DNA of 64,000 nucleotides from Cupriavidus taiwanensis (GCF_900249755.1 NZ_LT976853.1:803142-867141), one strand, 5' to 3'. Positions 44,239 to 53,804 are shown, counted from the stretch's first letter. Notes: generated from the sequence alone by a model not told the origin. Translations and numbers: made by a program.

Positions 44239-44679
44239 TCAGTGCAGCGCCTGGCCCGGCGTGGCGGCCACGGCGGCCACCTGCACCGCGTTGGCCGGGC
44301 TGCAGTGGATATGGGCCAGGCGCCAGCCTTCGTGGTTCTGCATCAGCACGTAGGTGGTGTGCACGTACAGGTCGGCCTCGACGCGGTCGCTGCCGAAGCG
44401 CAGTGCCTCGGTCACATCGAAGATCGACACGGCCATCGACGCGTGGCTGCTGGTTTCGATCGCGTCGACCAGCACCGGCTGTTCTTCCAGCAGTTGCGAG
44501 AATGCCTGGCGCAGCTGTTCGTGGCCGATCAGGCGCTGCCCGTCGGGCAGCACGCAGGTGATCGAGTCTTCGTCCAGCCACAGGCGCAGCGCGCCTTCGG
44601 CGTCGCGCAGCTTCAGCGCTTCGCGGAAGGCTTCGACGATGTCTTCGGCGGAATCGAACAGGCGGGCAAAGCGAGGCAT
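44239..44679 (-). CDS. NTF2/SnoaL-like (DUF4440-type) protein
   Basis: A 146-residue protein with the nuclear-transport-factor-2-like cone fold pattern: N-terminal helices (SAEDIVEAFREALKLRDAEG), WLDEDSITCVLPDGQRLIGH, then beta strands ending in YVLMQNHEGWRLAHIHCS. This fold is used by SnoaL-type hydratases and by non-enzymatic binders, so no activity is assigned. It lies between the YheT-like hydrolase and waaF genes, with short gaps to both. Confidence 0.85.
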   Translation of the reverse strand: MPRFARLFDSAEDIVEAFREALKLRDAEGALRLWLDEDSITCVLPDGQRLIGHEQLRQAFSQLLEEQPVLVDAIETSSHASMAVSIFDVTEALRFGSDRVEADLYVHTTYVLMQNHEGWRLAHIHCSPANAVQVAAVAATPGQALH

Positions 44680-44710
44680 GGTGGCAATGGACGTGGCTAG
44701 GGCAGGGAGG

Positions 44711-45733
44711 TCAGGGCCGGTGCAGCAGCTTGCGCAGCTCGACGAACACCATTTCCGGTTCGATGTCTTTCAGGCAGCGCAGGTGGCCCAGCGGACACTC
44801 GCGCTTGAAGCACGGACTGCACTCCAGCTGCAGCCACATGATACTCGCTGCCTGCGACAGCGGCGGCGTGTGGCGCGGATCGCTCGAGCCGTACACCGCC
44901 ACCTGGGGCCGGCCCAGCGCCGCGGTCACGTGCATCAGGCCGGAGTCATTGCAGACCGCGGCTTCGGACAGCGCCAGCAGGTCGACTGCGTCGTCGAGCG
45001 AGGTCTGGCCGCACAGGTTGCGCACAAACGGGGCCTCGCTGGCGATTTCCGCGGCGATCTCGGCGTCCTTGGCCGAGCCCAGCGCGATCATCTGCGCGTA
45101 CGGGTAGGAGCGCCGCAGCATCTGCGCCAGCCTGGCGAAATGGGCAGCGGGCCAGCGCTTGGCCGGGCCGAACTCGGCGCCCGGGCAGAACGCGATCACG
45201 CGCGTGTGCGGCGCCAGCCCGAAGCGCTCGGCGGTGGCCGCCACGCGCGCCGGGTCCACGCGCAGGCGCGGCTCGCTCAGGTTCTCGGGCAGGCGCGCGC
45301 CGGGCTTGAGCGCCAGGCGGGCGTAGTGCTCCACCATCGGCGGGCGGTGGTCGCGCGGCGGGTTGGCGTGGCGCACGTTGAGCATGCCGAAGCGCGCTTC
45401 GCCGCGGTAGCCGATGCGCAGCGGAATGCCGGCCAGCCACGGGATCAGCGCCGATTTGAGCGAGTTCGGCAGCACGTAGGCGAGGTCATAGCCTTCGTTT
45501 TTCAGCTGCTGCGCGAACATCAGCCGCGCCGACAGCTGCAGCTTGCCGTGCGCGAGGTCGGACGGGAACACGCGGCCGATTTCCGGCATGCGCGCGAGCA
45601 CCGGCGCGACCCACTTGGGCGCGAGGGCGTCGATGACCAGGCGCGGATGGCGCGCCTTGAGCAGCGCGAACAGCGGCTGCGCCATCAGGGCGTCGCCGAT
45701 CCAGTTGGGGGCGATGACGAGGGCTTTCTTCAT
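44711..45733 (-). CDS. waaF: ADP-heptose:LPS heptosyltransferase II
   Basis: Adds the second L-glycero-D-manno-heptose to the LPS inner core at the cytosolic face of the inner membrane. 340 residues of the GT9 family. Opening KKALVIAPNWIGDALMAQP, then GYDLAYVLPNSLKSALIPW, FCPGAEFGPAKRWP and the ADP-heptose site CNDSGLMHVTAALGRP are all characteristic of WaaF. ATG 45733 (MKKALVIAP) is chosen over an upstream ATG. The CHCC zinc protein gene is upstream. gmhB of the same pathway is in this window at 4 kb. Confidence 0.97.
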   Translation of the reverse strand: MKKALVIAPNWIGDALMAQPLFALLKARHPRLVIDALAPKWVAPVLARMPEIGRVFPSDLAHGKLQLSARLMFAQQLKNEGYDLAYVLPNSLKSALIPWLAGIPLRIGYRGEARFGMLNVRHANPPRDHRPPMVEHYARLALKPGARLPENLSEPRLRVDPARVAATAERFGLAPHTRVIAFCPGAEFGPAKRWPAAHFARLAQMLRRSYPYAQMIALGSAKDAEIAAEIASEAPFVRNLCGQTSLDDAVDLLALSEAAVCNDSGLMHVTAALGRPQVAVYGSSDPRHTPPLSQAASIMWLQLECSPCFKRECPLGHLRCLKDIEPEMVFVELRKLLHRP

Positions 45734-45851
45734 GGAAGGGGCGCAAGGAGCCGGCACGGGCGCAGCGGCGCGGGCGCCGGCAACGCCAACGCTCCGGGGC
45801 GCCTGTGGGCGGCCCGGAGCGTCAGGGTGGTGCGATGGCAGTCGGCTCGGG

Positions 45852-46046
45852 TCAGTGGTGGCCCTTCAGCACGGTGCCCGGCTTGAGCTTGTACACGGTG
45901 CCGCAGTAGGGGCACTTGGCTTCGCCGGTGTCGGCCACGTCGAGAAACACGCGCGGATGGTAGTTCCATGCCGGGGTGTTGGCGGTGGGGCAGTGCAGCG
46001 GAATGTCTTCAGCGCCGATTTCGATGATGGTCGCGGTTTGCGTCAT
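45852..46046 (-). CDS. CHCC zinc-finger protein (zf-CHCC family)
   Basis: A 64-residue protein of the zf-CHCC family (NDUFS6-like). The ligands read as Cys in PLHCPTAN, His in WNYHPRVFLD, and Cys-X2-Cys in AKCPYCGTVYKL. The family is widespread in beta- and gamma-proteobacteria and its role is not settled; relatives in mitochondria belong to complex I. ATG 46046 (MTQTATIIEIG) is preferred; an upstream ATG would add six residues. ilvE lies immediately upstream on the same strand, an arrangement common in Burkholderiales. Confidence 0.93.
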   Translation of the reverse strand: MTQTATIIEIGAEDIPLHCPTANTPAWNYHPRVFLDVADTGEAKCPYCGTVYKLKPGTVLKGHH

Positions 46047-46140
46047 GGTGTTGCAGGGAATCAAGCTTATTGTTCGTCAAACAAGGGCCGTGCCGCGCCC
46101 GCAGCAGCGGGCGCCGGACACGCGGGCTGCCGGCCGGTGC

Positions 46141-47061
46141 TCAGACCAGCGTCAGCCACTTCTTGTACTTTTCGTCGGTGCCGCCGACGGCGGCAAAGAA
46201 TGCGTCCTGGATCTGCTTGGTCACCGGGCCGCGGCGGCCCTCGCCGATGATGCGGTCGTCCAGCTCGCGGATCGGCGTGACTTCGGCGGCGGTGCCGGTG
46301 AAGAAGGCTTCGTCGGCGCAGTACATCTCGTCGCGGGTGATGCGCTTCTCGCGCACCTCGATGCCCAGGTCGCGCGCGATGGTCAGGGTGGCGTCGCGGG
46401 TGATGCCGTCCAGGCACGAGGCCAGGTCCGGGGTGTAGATCACGCCGTTGCGCACGATGAAGACGTTCTCGCCCGAGCCTTCGCTGACGTAGCCGTCGGT
46501 GTCGAGCAGCAGCGCTTCGTCGTAGCCCAGCCCGGTGGCTTCCTGGTTGGCCAGGATCGAGTTGATGTAGTAGCCGCTGGCCTTGGCGCGCACCAGCGAC
46601 ACGTTGACGTGGTGGCGGGTGAACGAAGATGTCTTGACGCGGATGCCGCGCTCCATGCCTTCCTCGCCCAGGTAGGCGCCCCACGGCCACGCGGCGATGG
46701 CGACGTGGATGGTGTTGCCCTTGGCCGAGACGCCCAGCTTTTCCGAGCCGATCCACACCAGCGGGCGGATGTAGCAGGATTCCAGGTTGTTGGCGCGCAC
46801 CACCTCGCGCTGCGCGGCTTCGAGCGTGGCCTCGTCGAAGGGCATCGCCATCTGGAAGATCTTGGCCGAATTGAACAGGCGGCGGGTGTGCTCCTTCAGG
46901 CGGAAGATGGCGGTGCCTTCAGGGGTCTTGTAGGCGCGCACGCCCTCGAACACGCCCATGCCGTAGTGCAGCGTATGCGTCAGCACGTGGATCTTGGCGT
47001 CGCGCCATTCGATCAGCTTGCCGTCCATCCAAATCTTGCCGTCGCGATCCGCCATCGACAT
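46141..47061 (-). CDS. ilvE: Branched-chain-amino-acid aminotransferase
   Basis: PLP-dependent class IV transaminase for Leu, Ile and Val. 306 residues, normal length. N-terminal ADRDGKIWMDGKLIEW, the arm segment HYGMGVFEGVRAYKT, the PLP Lys in VRAKASGYYINSILA and the GSGENVFIVRNGVIYTP phosphate-binding block are present. It is followed by a CHCC zinc protein gene and waaF on the same strand and is divergent from the SNF2 helicase. Confidence 0.97.
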   Translation of the reverse strand: MSMADRDGKIWMDGKLIEWRDAKIHVLTHTLHYGMGVFEGVRAYKTPEGTAIFRLKEHTRRLFNSAKIFQMAMPFDEATLEAAQREVVRANNLESCYIRPLVWIGSEKLGVSAKGNTIHVAIAAWPWGAYLGEEGMERGIRVKTSSFTRHHVNVSLVRAKASGYYINSILANQEATGLGYDEALLLDTDGYVSEGSGENVFIVRNGVIYTPDLASCLDGITRDATLTIARDLGIEVREKRITRDEMYCADEAFFTGTAAEVTPIRELDDRIIGEGRRGPVTKQIQDAFFAAVGGTDEKYKKWLTLV

Positions 47062-47211
47062 GTCTGTTCTCCCTGCGCCGTGAAAGTAGCAAAAACGATA
47101 TTGTAAGCCCGGGGGGCATGGGTCACAACGCGATGACGGCGCCGCGGCGGTCTAGAATGCGCTTTTTCCGGGCATTGCCGCCGTGGCGGCGGTACGCGCG
47201 CCCACCGACCC

Positions 47212-50200
47212 TTGCTGCGAGCCGTGCCTCCGAGCCCACTTTCCCGCCCCGATCGCCAGCCTGACGCCGTGCCGGACGCCCCCGACGCCCCGGCGCCGCA
47301 GGCCGACTGGCAGCAGGCACTGGACGCGCTGCGCGCGCTCGCGGGCACCGATGCGGAAGCCGCGGCTGGCGCGGCCGGGCCGGCGCGGCGCCTGCTGTGG
47401 GCGCTGACGCTGGACGCCGACGGCGCGCCCGGCACGATCGAGCCGCTCGAGCAGGTGCGCGGCCCGAAGGGCTGGGGCAAGCCGCGGCCGGTGCCGCTGG
47501 CGCGGATTGCCGGGGACGACCGGCTCGAACCCTGGGACGCGCGCGTGGCGCGCGCGATCCGCCGCGACGCCTCGCACCACCGGCGCTATGTGCTCGACCG
47601 CGCCATGGCGCTGATGGCGCTGGCCGGGCACCCGGGCGTGGTGCTGGCCCACGCGCCCACGCAGACGCTGGAGGTGGTCGAGGACGCGCCCGCGCTGGAG
47701 GCGGTGCGCAGCGCCGGCCGCTACGTGCTGCGGCTGTTCCCGCCACTGCGCGAGGCGCCGGCCATGGAGGCGCTGCTGCCCGCGGCCGCGCGCCAGGAGG
47801 CCGAGGCGCTGCGCCAGCTCACGCTGCTGCGCGACGGCCCGCACCGGTTGCGGCTGATTCGCTATACCCCGGCCCAATTCGAGGCCGCGCGGCTGATCGG
47901 CAACGGCCTGGCGATCCCTGAGGAAGGCCACGCCCGCCTCGACCAGACCCTGCGCGCGCTCGCCGGGCAGTTCCAGATCCAGGCCGATGCCGCGGCCGGC
48001 ACGCGCACGGTCGAGGCCGAGACGCGCCTGCGCGCCGAAGTGGCGCCGGTGGGGCGCGGCATCTCGCTGCGGCTGGTGGTGACGCCGCTGGGCCCGCTGG
48101 GGCCGCGGCTGGCACCCGGCGCCGGGCGCGAACGGCTGATGGCCACGGTGCGCGGCGAGACCCTGTCCACGCAGCGCGACCTCGACGCCGAGCTGGCCAG
48201 CGTGGCCGAGGTCTTCGCCGCGCTGCCGCAGCTGGTGGCGCTGGCGCCGCCGGGCGGCGAATACACCTGGTCGCTGGACGATCCCGAGGACGCGCTCGCG
48301 GTGGTCGAGGCGCTGCCGTCGCTGCCCGCGGTGCAGGCGCTCGAATGGCCGCGCGGCAAGGCGCTGCGCGTGCTGCCCGCCGACCTGCCGCAGCTGGGCG
48401 TGCAGATCGAGAGCCGCGGCGCCTGGTACAAGCTGGCGGGCGAGCTGCGCGTGGCCGAGGGACTGGTGCTGGAACTGGGCCAGCTGATCGACTGGACCGG
48501 CAGCCATGCCGGGCGCTTCGTGCCGATGGGGCAGGGCGTCTACGTGGCGCTGACGAGTGCGCTGCGGGGACGGCTGCGCGATCTTGCCGGCGTGGGCGAG
48601 CGTGTGCCCGACGGCATCCGCGTGCCGCAGATGGCCACCCCCTGGCTGGACGATGTGCTGGCCGGCGCGGGCGTCGATCCCGACGCGCATTTCCGCACGC
48701 GCATGGCACAGTTGCGCGCCGCGCGCGCAGCCGAAATCGCGCTGCCTGCCACCCTGGCGGCCGAGCTGCGCCCCTACCAGGAAGCCGGCTACCGCTGGGC
48801 CATGACGCTGGCCGCCTCCGGCCTGGGCGCCTGCCTGGCCGACGACATGGGACTGGGCAAGACCCTGCAGGCGCTGGCCGTGCTGGTCGCGCGCGCGCCT
48901 GGCGGCGCGGCGCTGGTGATCGCCCCCACCTCGGTGTGCGGCAACTGGGCCGCCGAGGCGCGGCGCTTCGCGCCCACGCTCAACGTCCACGTCTATGCCG
49001 AGGGCGACCGCGACGCGCTGCTGGCGCAGGCCGGGCCGCATGACCTGGTGATCGTCTCGTACACGCTGCTGCAGCAGGCCAGCAAGGACTTCTGCGCGCG
49101 CGACTGGCATACCGTGGTCGCCGACGAGGCCCAGGCCTTCAAGAACGCCGTCACGCGGCGCGCGCAGGCGATGTTCGCGCTGCCGTCGGGCTTCCGCATG
49201 GCGCTGACCGGCACGCCGGTGGAGAACCGGCTGGCCGAGCTGTGGTCGGTGATGCGGTTCTGCAATCCGGGGCTGCTGGGCTCGCTGGCGCGTTTCAACG
49301 AGCATTTCGCCAACCCGATCGAACGCGCCGGCAGCCGCGAGGCGCGCCTGCGGCTGCGCCGCATGATCGCGCCGTTCGTGCTGCGCCGGACCAAGGCGCA
49401 GGTGCTGGACGAACTGCCGCCGCGTACCGAGCTGGTGATCCGGGTCGAGCCCGAGCCGGCGGAGGCCGCGCACTACGAAGCGCTGCGCCGCCAGGCCCAG
49501 ACCGAGGCCGAAGCCGCGCTGGCGCGCGTGGAGTCCGCGCGCAAGGCCAACCGCGATGCGCCGGCGGGCGCGCGCGCGCGGGCGCAGGTCCAGCAGCAGG
49601 CGCAGGCACGCCTGCACGTGCTGGCGCAACTGATGCGGCTGCGCCGCGCGGCGTGCGACCCGCGCCTGGTCACGCCGGAAATCAGTGGGCAGTTGGACCA
49701 AGGCGCCAAGCTGCGCGCCTTTGTGGAACTGGCCAGCGGGCTGGCCGCCAGCGGCCACAAGACCCTGGTGTTCAGCCAGTTCGTCGATTTCCTGCAGCTG
49801 CTGCGCCAGGGGCTGGAGCGCGCCGGGCTGGCGCTGCAATACCTGGACGGCGCCACGCCCGCGGCCGAGCGCACGCGCCGCGTCGCCGCGTTCCAGTCCG
49901 GCGAGGGCGATGTGTTCCTGATCAGCCTGAAGGCCGGCGGCTTCGGCCTGAACCTGACCGCGGCCGACTACGTGATCATCGCCGACCCGTGGTGGAACCC
50001 CGCCGCCGAGGACCAGGCCATGGGCCGCGCGCACCGTATCGGCCAGCAGCGCCCGGTCACGGTGTACCGGCTGATCAATGCCGGCACCATCGAGGAGCGC
50101 ATCGTCGACCTGCACCGCGACAAGCGCGCGCTGGCCGACGGCCTGCTGGAGGCGGACGACGACCACCCGGCGGGCACCGGCGCGGCGCTGCCGGACGTCG

Positions 50201-50229
50201 ACGAGCTGGTGGGGCTGCTGCGGCGCTGA
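47212..50229 (+). CDS. SNF2-family DNA/RNA helicase-like ATPase
   Basis: Up to 1005 residues. The C-terminal half holds both RecA-like lobes: DDMGLGKTLQALAV (Walker A), VIAPTSVCGNW, the DEAQ box in VVADEAQAFKN, MALTGTPVENRLAELWS, then LVFSQFVDFLQLLR, LISLKAGGFGLNLTAADYVI and AMGRAHRIGQQRPV. The first 500 residues form a bacterial SNF2-associated N-terminal region without a recognisable SWIM zinc finger. It may remodel protein-nucleic acid complexes, like RapA. The frame opens at TTG 47212; GTG 47224 and GTG 47269 are alternatives, and none has a clear ribosome site. Confidence 0.88.
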   Translation: MLRAVPPSPLSRPDRQPDAVPDAPDAPAPQADWQQALDALRALAGTDAEAAAGAAGPARRLLWALTLDADGAPGTIEPLEQVRGPKGWGKPRPVPLARIAGDDRLEPWDARVARAIRRDASHHRRYVLDRAMALMALAGHPGVVLAHAPTQTLEVVEDAPALEAVRSAGRYVLRLFPPLREAPAMEALLPAAARQEAEALRQLTLLRDGPHRLRLIRYTPAQFEAARLIGNGLAIPEEGHARLDQTLRALAGQFQIQADAAAGTRTVEAETRLRAEVAPVGRGISLRLVVTPLGPLGPRLAPGAGRERLMATVRGETLSTQRDLDAELASVAEVFAALPQLVALAPPGGEYTWSLDDPEDALAVVEALPSLPAVQALEWPRGKALRVLPADLPQLGVQIESRGAWYKLAGELRVAEGLVLELGQLIDWTGSHAGRFVPMGQGVYVALTSALRGRLRDLAGVGERVPDGIRVPQMATPWLDDVLAGAGVDPDAHFRTRMAQLRAARAAEIALPATLAAELRPYQEAGYRWAMTLAASGLGACLADDMGLGKTLQALAVLVARAPGGAALVIAPTSVCGNWAAEARRFAPTLNVHVYAEGDRDALLAQAGPHDLVIVSYTLLQQASKDFCARDWHTVVADEAQAFKNAVTRRAQAMFALPSGFRMALTGTPVENRLAELWSVMRFCNPGLLGSLARFNEHFANPIERAGSREARLRLRRMIAPFVLRRTKAQVLDELPPRTELVIRVEPEPAEAAHYEALRRQAQTEAEAALARVESARKANRDAPAGARARAQVQQQAQARLHVLAQLMRLRRAACDPRLVTPEISGQLDQGAKLRAFVELASGLAASGHKTLVFSQFVDFLQLLRQGLERAGLALQYLDGATPAAERTRRVAAFQSGEGDVFLISLKAGGFGLNLTAADYVIIADPWWNPAAEDQAMGRAHRIGQQRPVTVYRLINAGTIEERIVDLHRDKRALADGLLEADDDHPAGTGAALPDVDELVGLLRR

Positions 50230-50415
50230 ACAACCGGCAGCGCGCAGGGCCGTTGCCATATGCCCGCACGGCATACCTTCAGGCAAACTCAGTCGTTTGG
50301 TTTTGGCAGGAACCTTGCTATCTTGTTGCGCTGGCCCGGGGCCCAGACCCCGGCCAGCGTGCCGGTCCACAGCTCCGGGCCGCTTCCTTGCTGACATCCA
50401 CCGACGGTGCCCCCA

Positions 50416-51432
50416 ATGCCAAATTCGTCCCGCCTGCTTCCGCGCTTGTCCTTCCGTTCCGCCGCCCGCGTGGCCGCGCTGTGTGCCGCCGCCGTCAGCA
50501 CGGTCAGCCTGCCCGTCCACGCGCAAGGTGAATGGCCGGCGCAGCCGGTGACGATCCTGATGGGCTTCACCGCCGGCTCCGGTGTCGACATCGTCGGCCG
50601 CACGCTGCAGGAATCGCTGCAGAAGTCGCTGAAGACCACCATCGTCTATGACTACCGGCCGGGCGCCGGCGGCAACGTGGCTTCGGAGGTGGTGGCGCAT
50701 GCCAGGCCGGACGGCTATACGCTGCTGCTCGGCACCGCCGCCACGCACGGCATCAACCCGGCACTGTACAAGACGCTGCCGTTCGATGCCGATGCGGATT
50801 TCACCCCGATCGCGCCGCTGGTCGAGGTCTCCAACGTGCTGACCATCAACCCGGCGGTGCTCGACGTCAAGTCGGTCAGGGAATTCATCGAGAAGGTCAA
50901 GGCCAATCCCGGCAAGTACAACTTTGCCTCCACCGGCAACGGGACCGGCACGCACCTGGCGTTTGCCGAGTTCAATGCGCGCGCCGGGCTGGACATGGTG
51001 CACGTGCCCTACAAGGGCGGCCCCGACGCGCTGCAGGCGGTGGTGAAGGGCGAGGTCTGCTGCATCTTCAACCAGGTGCAGAGCGTGCTGCCGCAGTACC
51101 GCGCCGGCAAGGTGCGGCTGCTGGGCGTGACCACCAAGCAGCGCGTGCAGGTGATCCCCGACGTGCCGACCATTGCCGAGAGCGGCCTGCCCGGCTTCAA
51201 CAGCACCATCTGGTTCGGCCTGTTCGGACCCAAAGGGCTGGACCCGAAGATCGCGCGCAAGGTCAATGACGCGGTCAAGGTGGCGCTGGAAACGCCGGCG
51301 ATCCGCCAGAAGCTGATCGATGCCGGCAACACGCCGCGGGTCGAGACCGTGGACCAGTTCAAGGCCACGGTGAAGGCCGACCGCCAGAAGTGGGCGGGCG
51401 TGGTCAAGACCGTGGGCGCGTCGATCGACTGA
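50416..51432 (+). CDS. Bug-family (TctC-like) periplasmic solute-binding protein
   Basis: A 338-residue tripartite tricarboxylate-type binding protein, a family hugely expanded in Burkholderiales. Signal peptide from ATG 50416 (MPNSSRLLPRLSFRSAARVA) with cleavage after VHA. The mature protein has WPAQPVTILMGFTAGSGVDI, YRPGAGGNVASEVVA, a DFTPIAPLVEV loop and VHVPYKGGPDALQAVVKGEV in the expected order. Ligand cannot be predicted. TctA/TctB genes are absent here, as is usual for orphan Bug proteins. A weak promoter candidate is TTGGTT (50297) - 16 - TATCTT (50319). Confidence 0.93.
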   Translation: MPNSSRLLPRLSFRSAARVAALCAAAVSTVSLPVHAQGEWPAQPVTILMGFTAGSGVDIVGRTLQESLQKSLKTTIVYDYRPGAGGNVASEVVAHARPDGYTLLLGTAATHGINPALYKTLPFDADADFTPIAPLVEVSNVLTINPAVLDVKSVREFIEKVKANPGKYNFASTGNGTGTHLAFAEFNARAGLDMVHVPYKGGPDALQAVVKGEVCCIFNQVQSVLPQYRAGKVRLLGVTTKQRVQVIPDVPTIAESGLPGFNSTIWFGLFGPKGLDPKIARKVNDAVKVALETPAIRQKLIDAGNTPRVETVDQFKATVKADRQKWAGVVKTVGASID

Positions 51433-51464
51433 TCGCGCTCCACGCGGCCGGGGGGCCTGCGCCG

Positions 51465-52601
51465 CTAGGCCCGCACCCCCAGCCGCGTCAGCAGGTGCGC
51501 CAGTTGCGCCTGCGTGCCGGTCCCGGTCTTGGTGAAGATGGCCTTGAGCTGCGTGCGTCCGGTCTCGCGCCGGATGCCGATCAGCTCGCAGGCCTCGGGC
51601 AGGCCGATGCCCGTGGACAGCTGCAAGGCCAGCCGTATTTCCGCCGGCGTCAGGCCGTAGAGGTCGCGCAACACGGTGGGCAGCGTCATCGGCGCGGCGC
51701 CTGGCTCGTGAATCGCCACCAGCACGCTGGGGCGCTGCCAGTCCAGCGCCAGGTGATGGGCCGGGGGCAGCGGCAGCAGGATCACCTGCGCCTGCCGGCC
51801 CGCGCCATCGACGGCGCGCAGTGCCTGCGCCGGCTGCACGGTGGCGGGGCTGCACACCGCCCGCAGCGCCTCGGCGAACGGGCGCGACAGGGTCCAGCCG
51901 CCATCCTCGCGCGCGGCGAACGGCGCCGCGGCGCTGGTTTCGATCGACACCGCCGGCAGCAGCCTGCGCACCCAGGTTTCGCCGATGCTGTTGGCCAGCA
52001 GCGGCTTGCCGTCGTCGCGGAACACGATCACGCCGAACGGCAGCCGCTCCATCAACTGCGACGACGCATGCGCCAGCGCCGATACCTGGTGGGTGCGCTC
52101 GCGCAGCGCCATGGCCTGGCGCACGTGCGGGATCGCCCAGTCGAGCGCGCGTGCGTCCTCGGGCGAGAAGTGGTCGTGGCCGTGCGGGCGCTGCAGCGAC
52201 AGGAATACGTCGTAGTGCGGCTGGCGCTCGACCAGGCAGGCCATCACCGATGACTGTTCGATCGGGCGCAGGAACTCGCCGTAGAAGGGCGACTTGCGCA
52301 TGACCTGCGGGCCCAGCTCGCGCGAATCGATATACCAGCTGCCCACCGCCATGCGCCGCGCGAACGGCAGCGCCGGATCGATCGCGGCGAACTGTTCGCG
52401 GTAGGCGGCCACCGCCTCGGGCATCGGGTTGACCTCCTGGTGCACCAGCACGCGCTCGTGCACGGTGTCGAGCACGAGCAGGTGCGCGTGACTGCTGCCG
52501 CTGGCCTGGCACAGCGCGCCCAGACTGCGCTGCCAGGCGTCGGCGTCGAAAATCCCCTCGTACAGCGCGCGAATGGTGTCGTGCATCTGTGTGTCGCTCA
52601 T
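51465..52601 (-). CDS. LuxR-type transcriptional regulator, tandem paralogue A
   Basis: A 378-residue regulator. The C-terminal 60 residues are a LuxR-type HTH (LYGLTPAEIRLALQLSTGIG and IGIRRETGRTQLKAIFTKTG). The N-terminal 300 residues form a sensor-like region with blocks shared with its neighbour: TIRALYEGIFDADAWQ, GSWYIDSRELG, ACLVERQPHYDVFLSLQR and FGVIVF. No phosphoacceptor or autoinducer pocket is evident. Start ATG 52601 follows AAGGGAAG. It is tail to tail with the Bug protein gene (33 bases). Confidence 0.85.
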   Translation of the reverse strand: MSDTQMHDTIRALYEGIFDADAWQRSLGALCQASGSSHAHLLVLDTVHERVLVHQEVNPMPEAVAAYREQFAAIDPALPFARRMAVGSWYIDSRELGPQVMRKSPFYGEFLRPIEQSSVMACLVERQPHYDVFLSLQRPHGHDHFSPEDARALDWAIPHVRQAMALRERTHQVSALAHASSQLMERLPFGVIVFRDDGKPLLANSIGETWVRRLLPAVSIETSAAAPFAAREDGGWTLSRPFAEALRAVCSPATVQPAQALRAVDGAGRQAQVILLPLPPAHHLALDWQRPSVLVAIHEPGAAPMTLPTVLRDLYGLTPAEIRLALQLSTGIGLPEACELIGIRRETGRTQLKAIFTKTGTGTQAQLAHLLTRLGVRA

Positions 52602-52700
52602 GGCTTCCCTTCTTTTTACTTCTTTTATTTTTAGCACTTTACCCGCGTGGCAGCGCGCGTGCCGCCGCGGCGGCACGGCCTGCGGCGAGACGTAGCGTGT

Positions 52701-53804
52701 TCAGCCCTGATCCAGCGCCGCGCCAAGGCGCGAGAGCAGATGCGTGAGTTGGGCCTGGCTGTTGCAGCCGGTCTTGTGGAATACCGCCTTGAGCTGCGTG
52801 CGCGCGGTCTCGTGGCGGATGCCAAGCTGCTGGCTGGCTTCGGGCAAGCCCTCGCCGTGGGCCAGCTGCACGCTCAGCCGGGTTTCAGCCGGCGTCAGCC
52901 CGTACAGGTCGCGCAGCACGGGCCCGAGCAATAGCGGCGCGCGGTCCTGCTCATGCACGATCACCAGCGCGGCGGGTTCCTGCCACTGCGCGGCAAAGGC
53001 GTGCGAGGGCGGCAGCGGCAGCACGATGACCTGCGCCGTGGCGCCGCCGCTGGTGGCGCGTGCCGCCTGCGCGGCCACGGCGCGGCGCGGGTCGCAGGCT
53101 GCCTGGACCATGTCGGCGAAGGGCCGCGACAGAGTCCAGTCGGACACCTTGCCGGCCGGGTCCAGCCGCCGCGCCCAGCGTTCGCCGGCGCGGTTGCACA
53201 GCAGCACATGGCGCTGCGGCGAAAACACCAGCAGCGCGAAATTGAGCCGCTCGACCAGCTGCGTCGACAGCCGCGCCAGCACCGTCAGCCCGAGCGTGCG
53301 GTCGCGCATCGCCATGGCGCTGCGCATATGCGGGATGATCCAGTCCAGGCCGCCGGTGTCGGCGGTCGAGAACAGCGGCTGCCGCTGCGCGCGCTGCATC
53401 GAGAAATAGACTTCGCAATGGGGCTGGCGCTCCACCAGGCAGGCGACGTAGGAGCGCAGGCCATAGCGGTGGAAGAAGTCGCGGTAGAACGGATGGCGCG
53501 CCATGGTGCCTTCGCCCAGTTCGCGCGCGTCGATATACCAGTCGCCCGGCTGCAGGCGCGGCGCGAACTGCTTGGCCGGGTCGATGGCCTGGTAATCCGC
53601 TTCGTATTCGGTGAACAGCTCGACCACCGGATTGACGATCTCGTTGACGGTGACCTGGTCGCGCACCGTGTCCCAGACCATCATCGAGGCATGTGCCGTG
53701 CCGGCCAGCTCGGTCAGGGTGCGCAGGCTGTCCTGCCAGGCCCCGGGATCCAGAATGCCCTCGTACAAGCCGCGGATGGCTCCGTGCATGTCGGCTTCAT
53801 TCAT
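52701..53804 (-). CDS. LuxR-type transcriptional regulator, tandem paralogue B
   Basis: A 367-residue regulator similar along its length to the next gene, for example AIRGLYEGILDPGAWQ, GDWYIDARELG, ACLVERQPHCEVYFSMQR and the HTH LYGLTPAETRLSVQLAHGEG with LGIRHETARTQLKAVFHKTG. Conservation across the sensor region suggests a duplication and then divergence of ligand binding. Start ATG 53804 (MNEADMHG) is the first Met where the paralogue also begins. It is separated from paralogue A by 99 bases on the same strand. No ligand is suggested by the sequence. Confidence 0.85.
   Translation of the reverse strand: MNEADMHGAIRGLYEGILDPGAWQDSLRTLTELAGTAHASMMVWDTVRDQVTVNEIVNPVVELFTEYEADYQAIDPAKQFAPRLQPGDWYIDARELGEGTMARHPFYRDFFHRYGLRSYVACLVERQPHCEVYFSMQRAQRQPLFSTADTGGLDWIIPHMRSAMAMRDRTLGLTVLARLSTQLVERLNFALLVFSPQRHVLLCNRAGERWARRLDPAGKVSDWTLSRPFADMVQAACDPRRAVAAQAARATSGGATAQVIVLPLPPSHAFAAQWQEPAALVIVHEQDRAPLLLGPVLRDLYGLTPAETRLSVQLAHGEGLPEASQQLGIRHETARTQLKAVFHKTGCNSQAQLTHLLSRLGAALDQG

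Noticed and set aside
47152-52512. A 1786-codon minus-strand open frame
   Set aside because: It is antisense to the SNF2 and Bug genes and has Gln/Arg/His-rich composition typical of a shadow frame.
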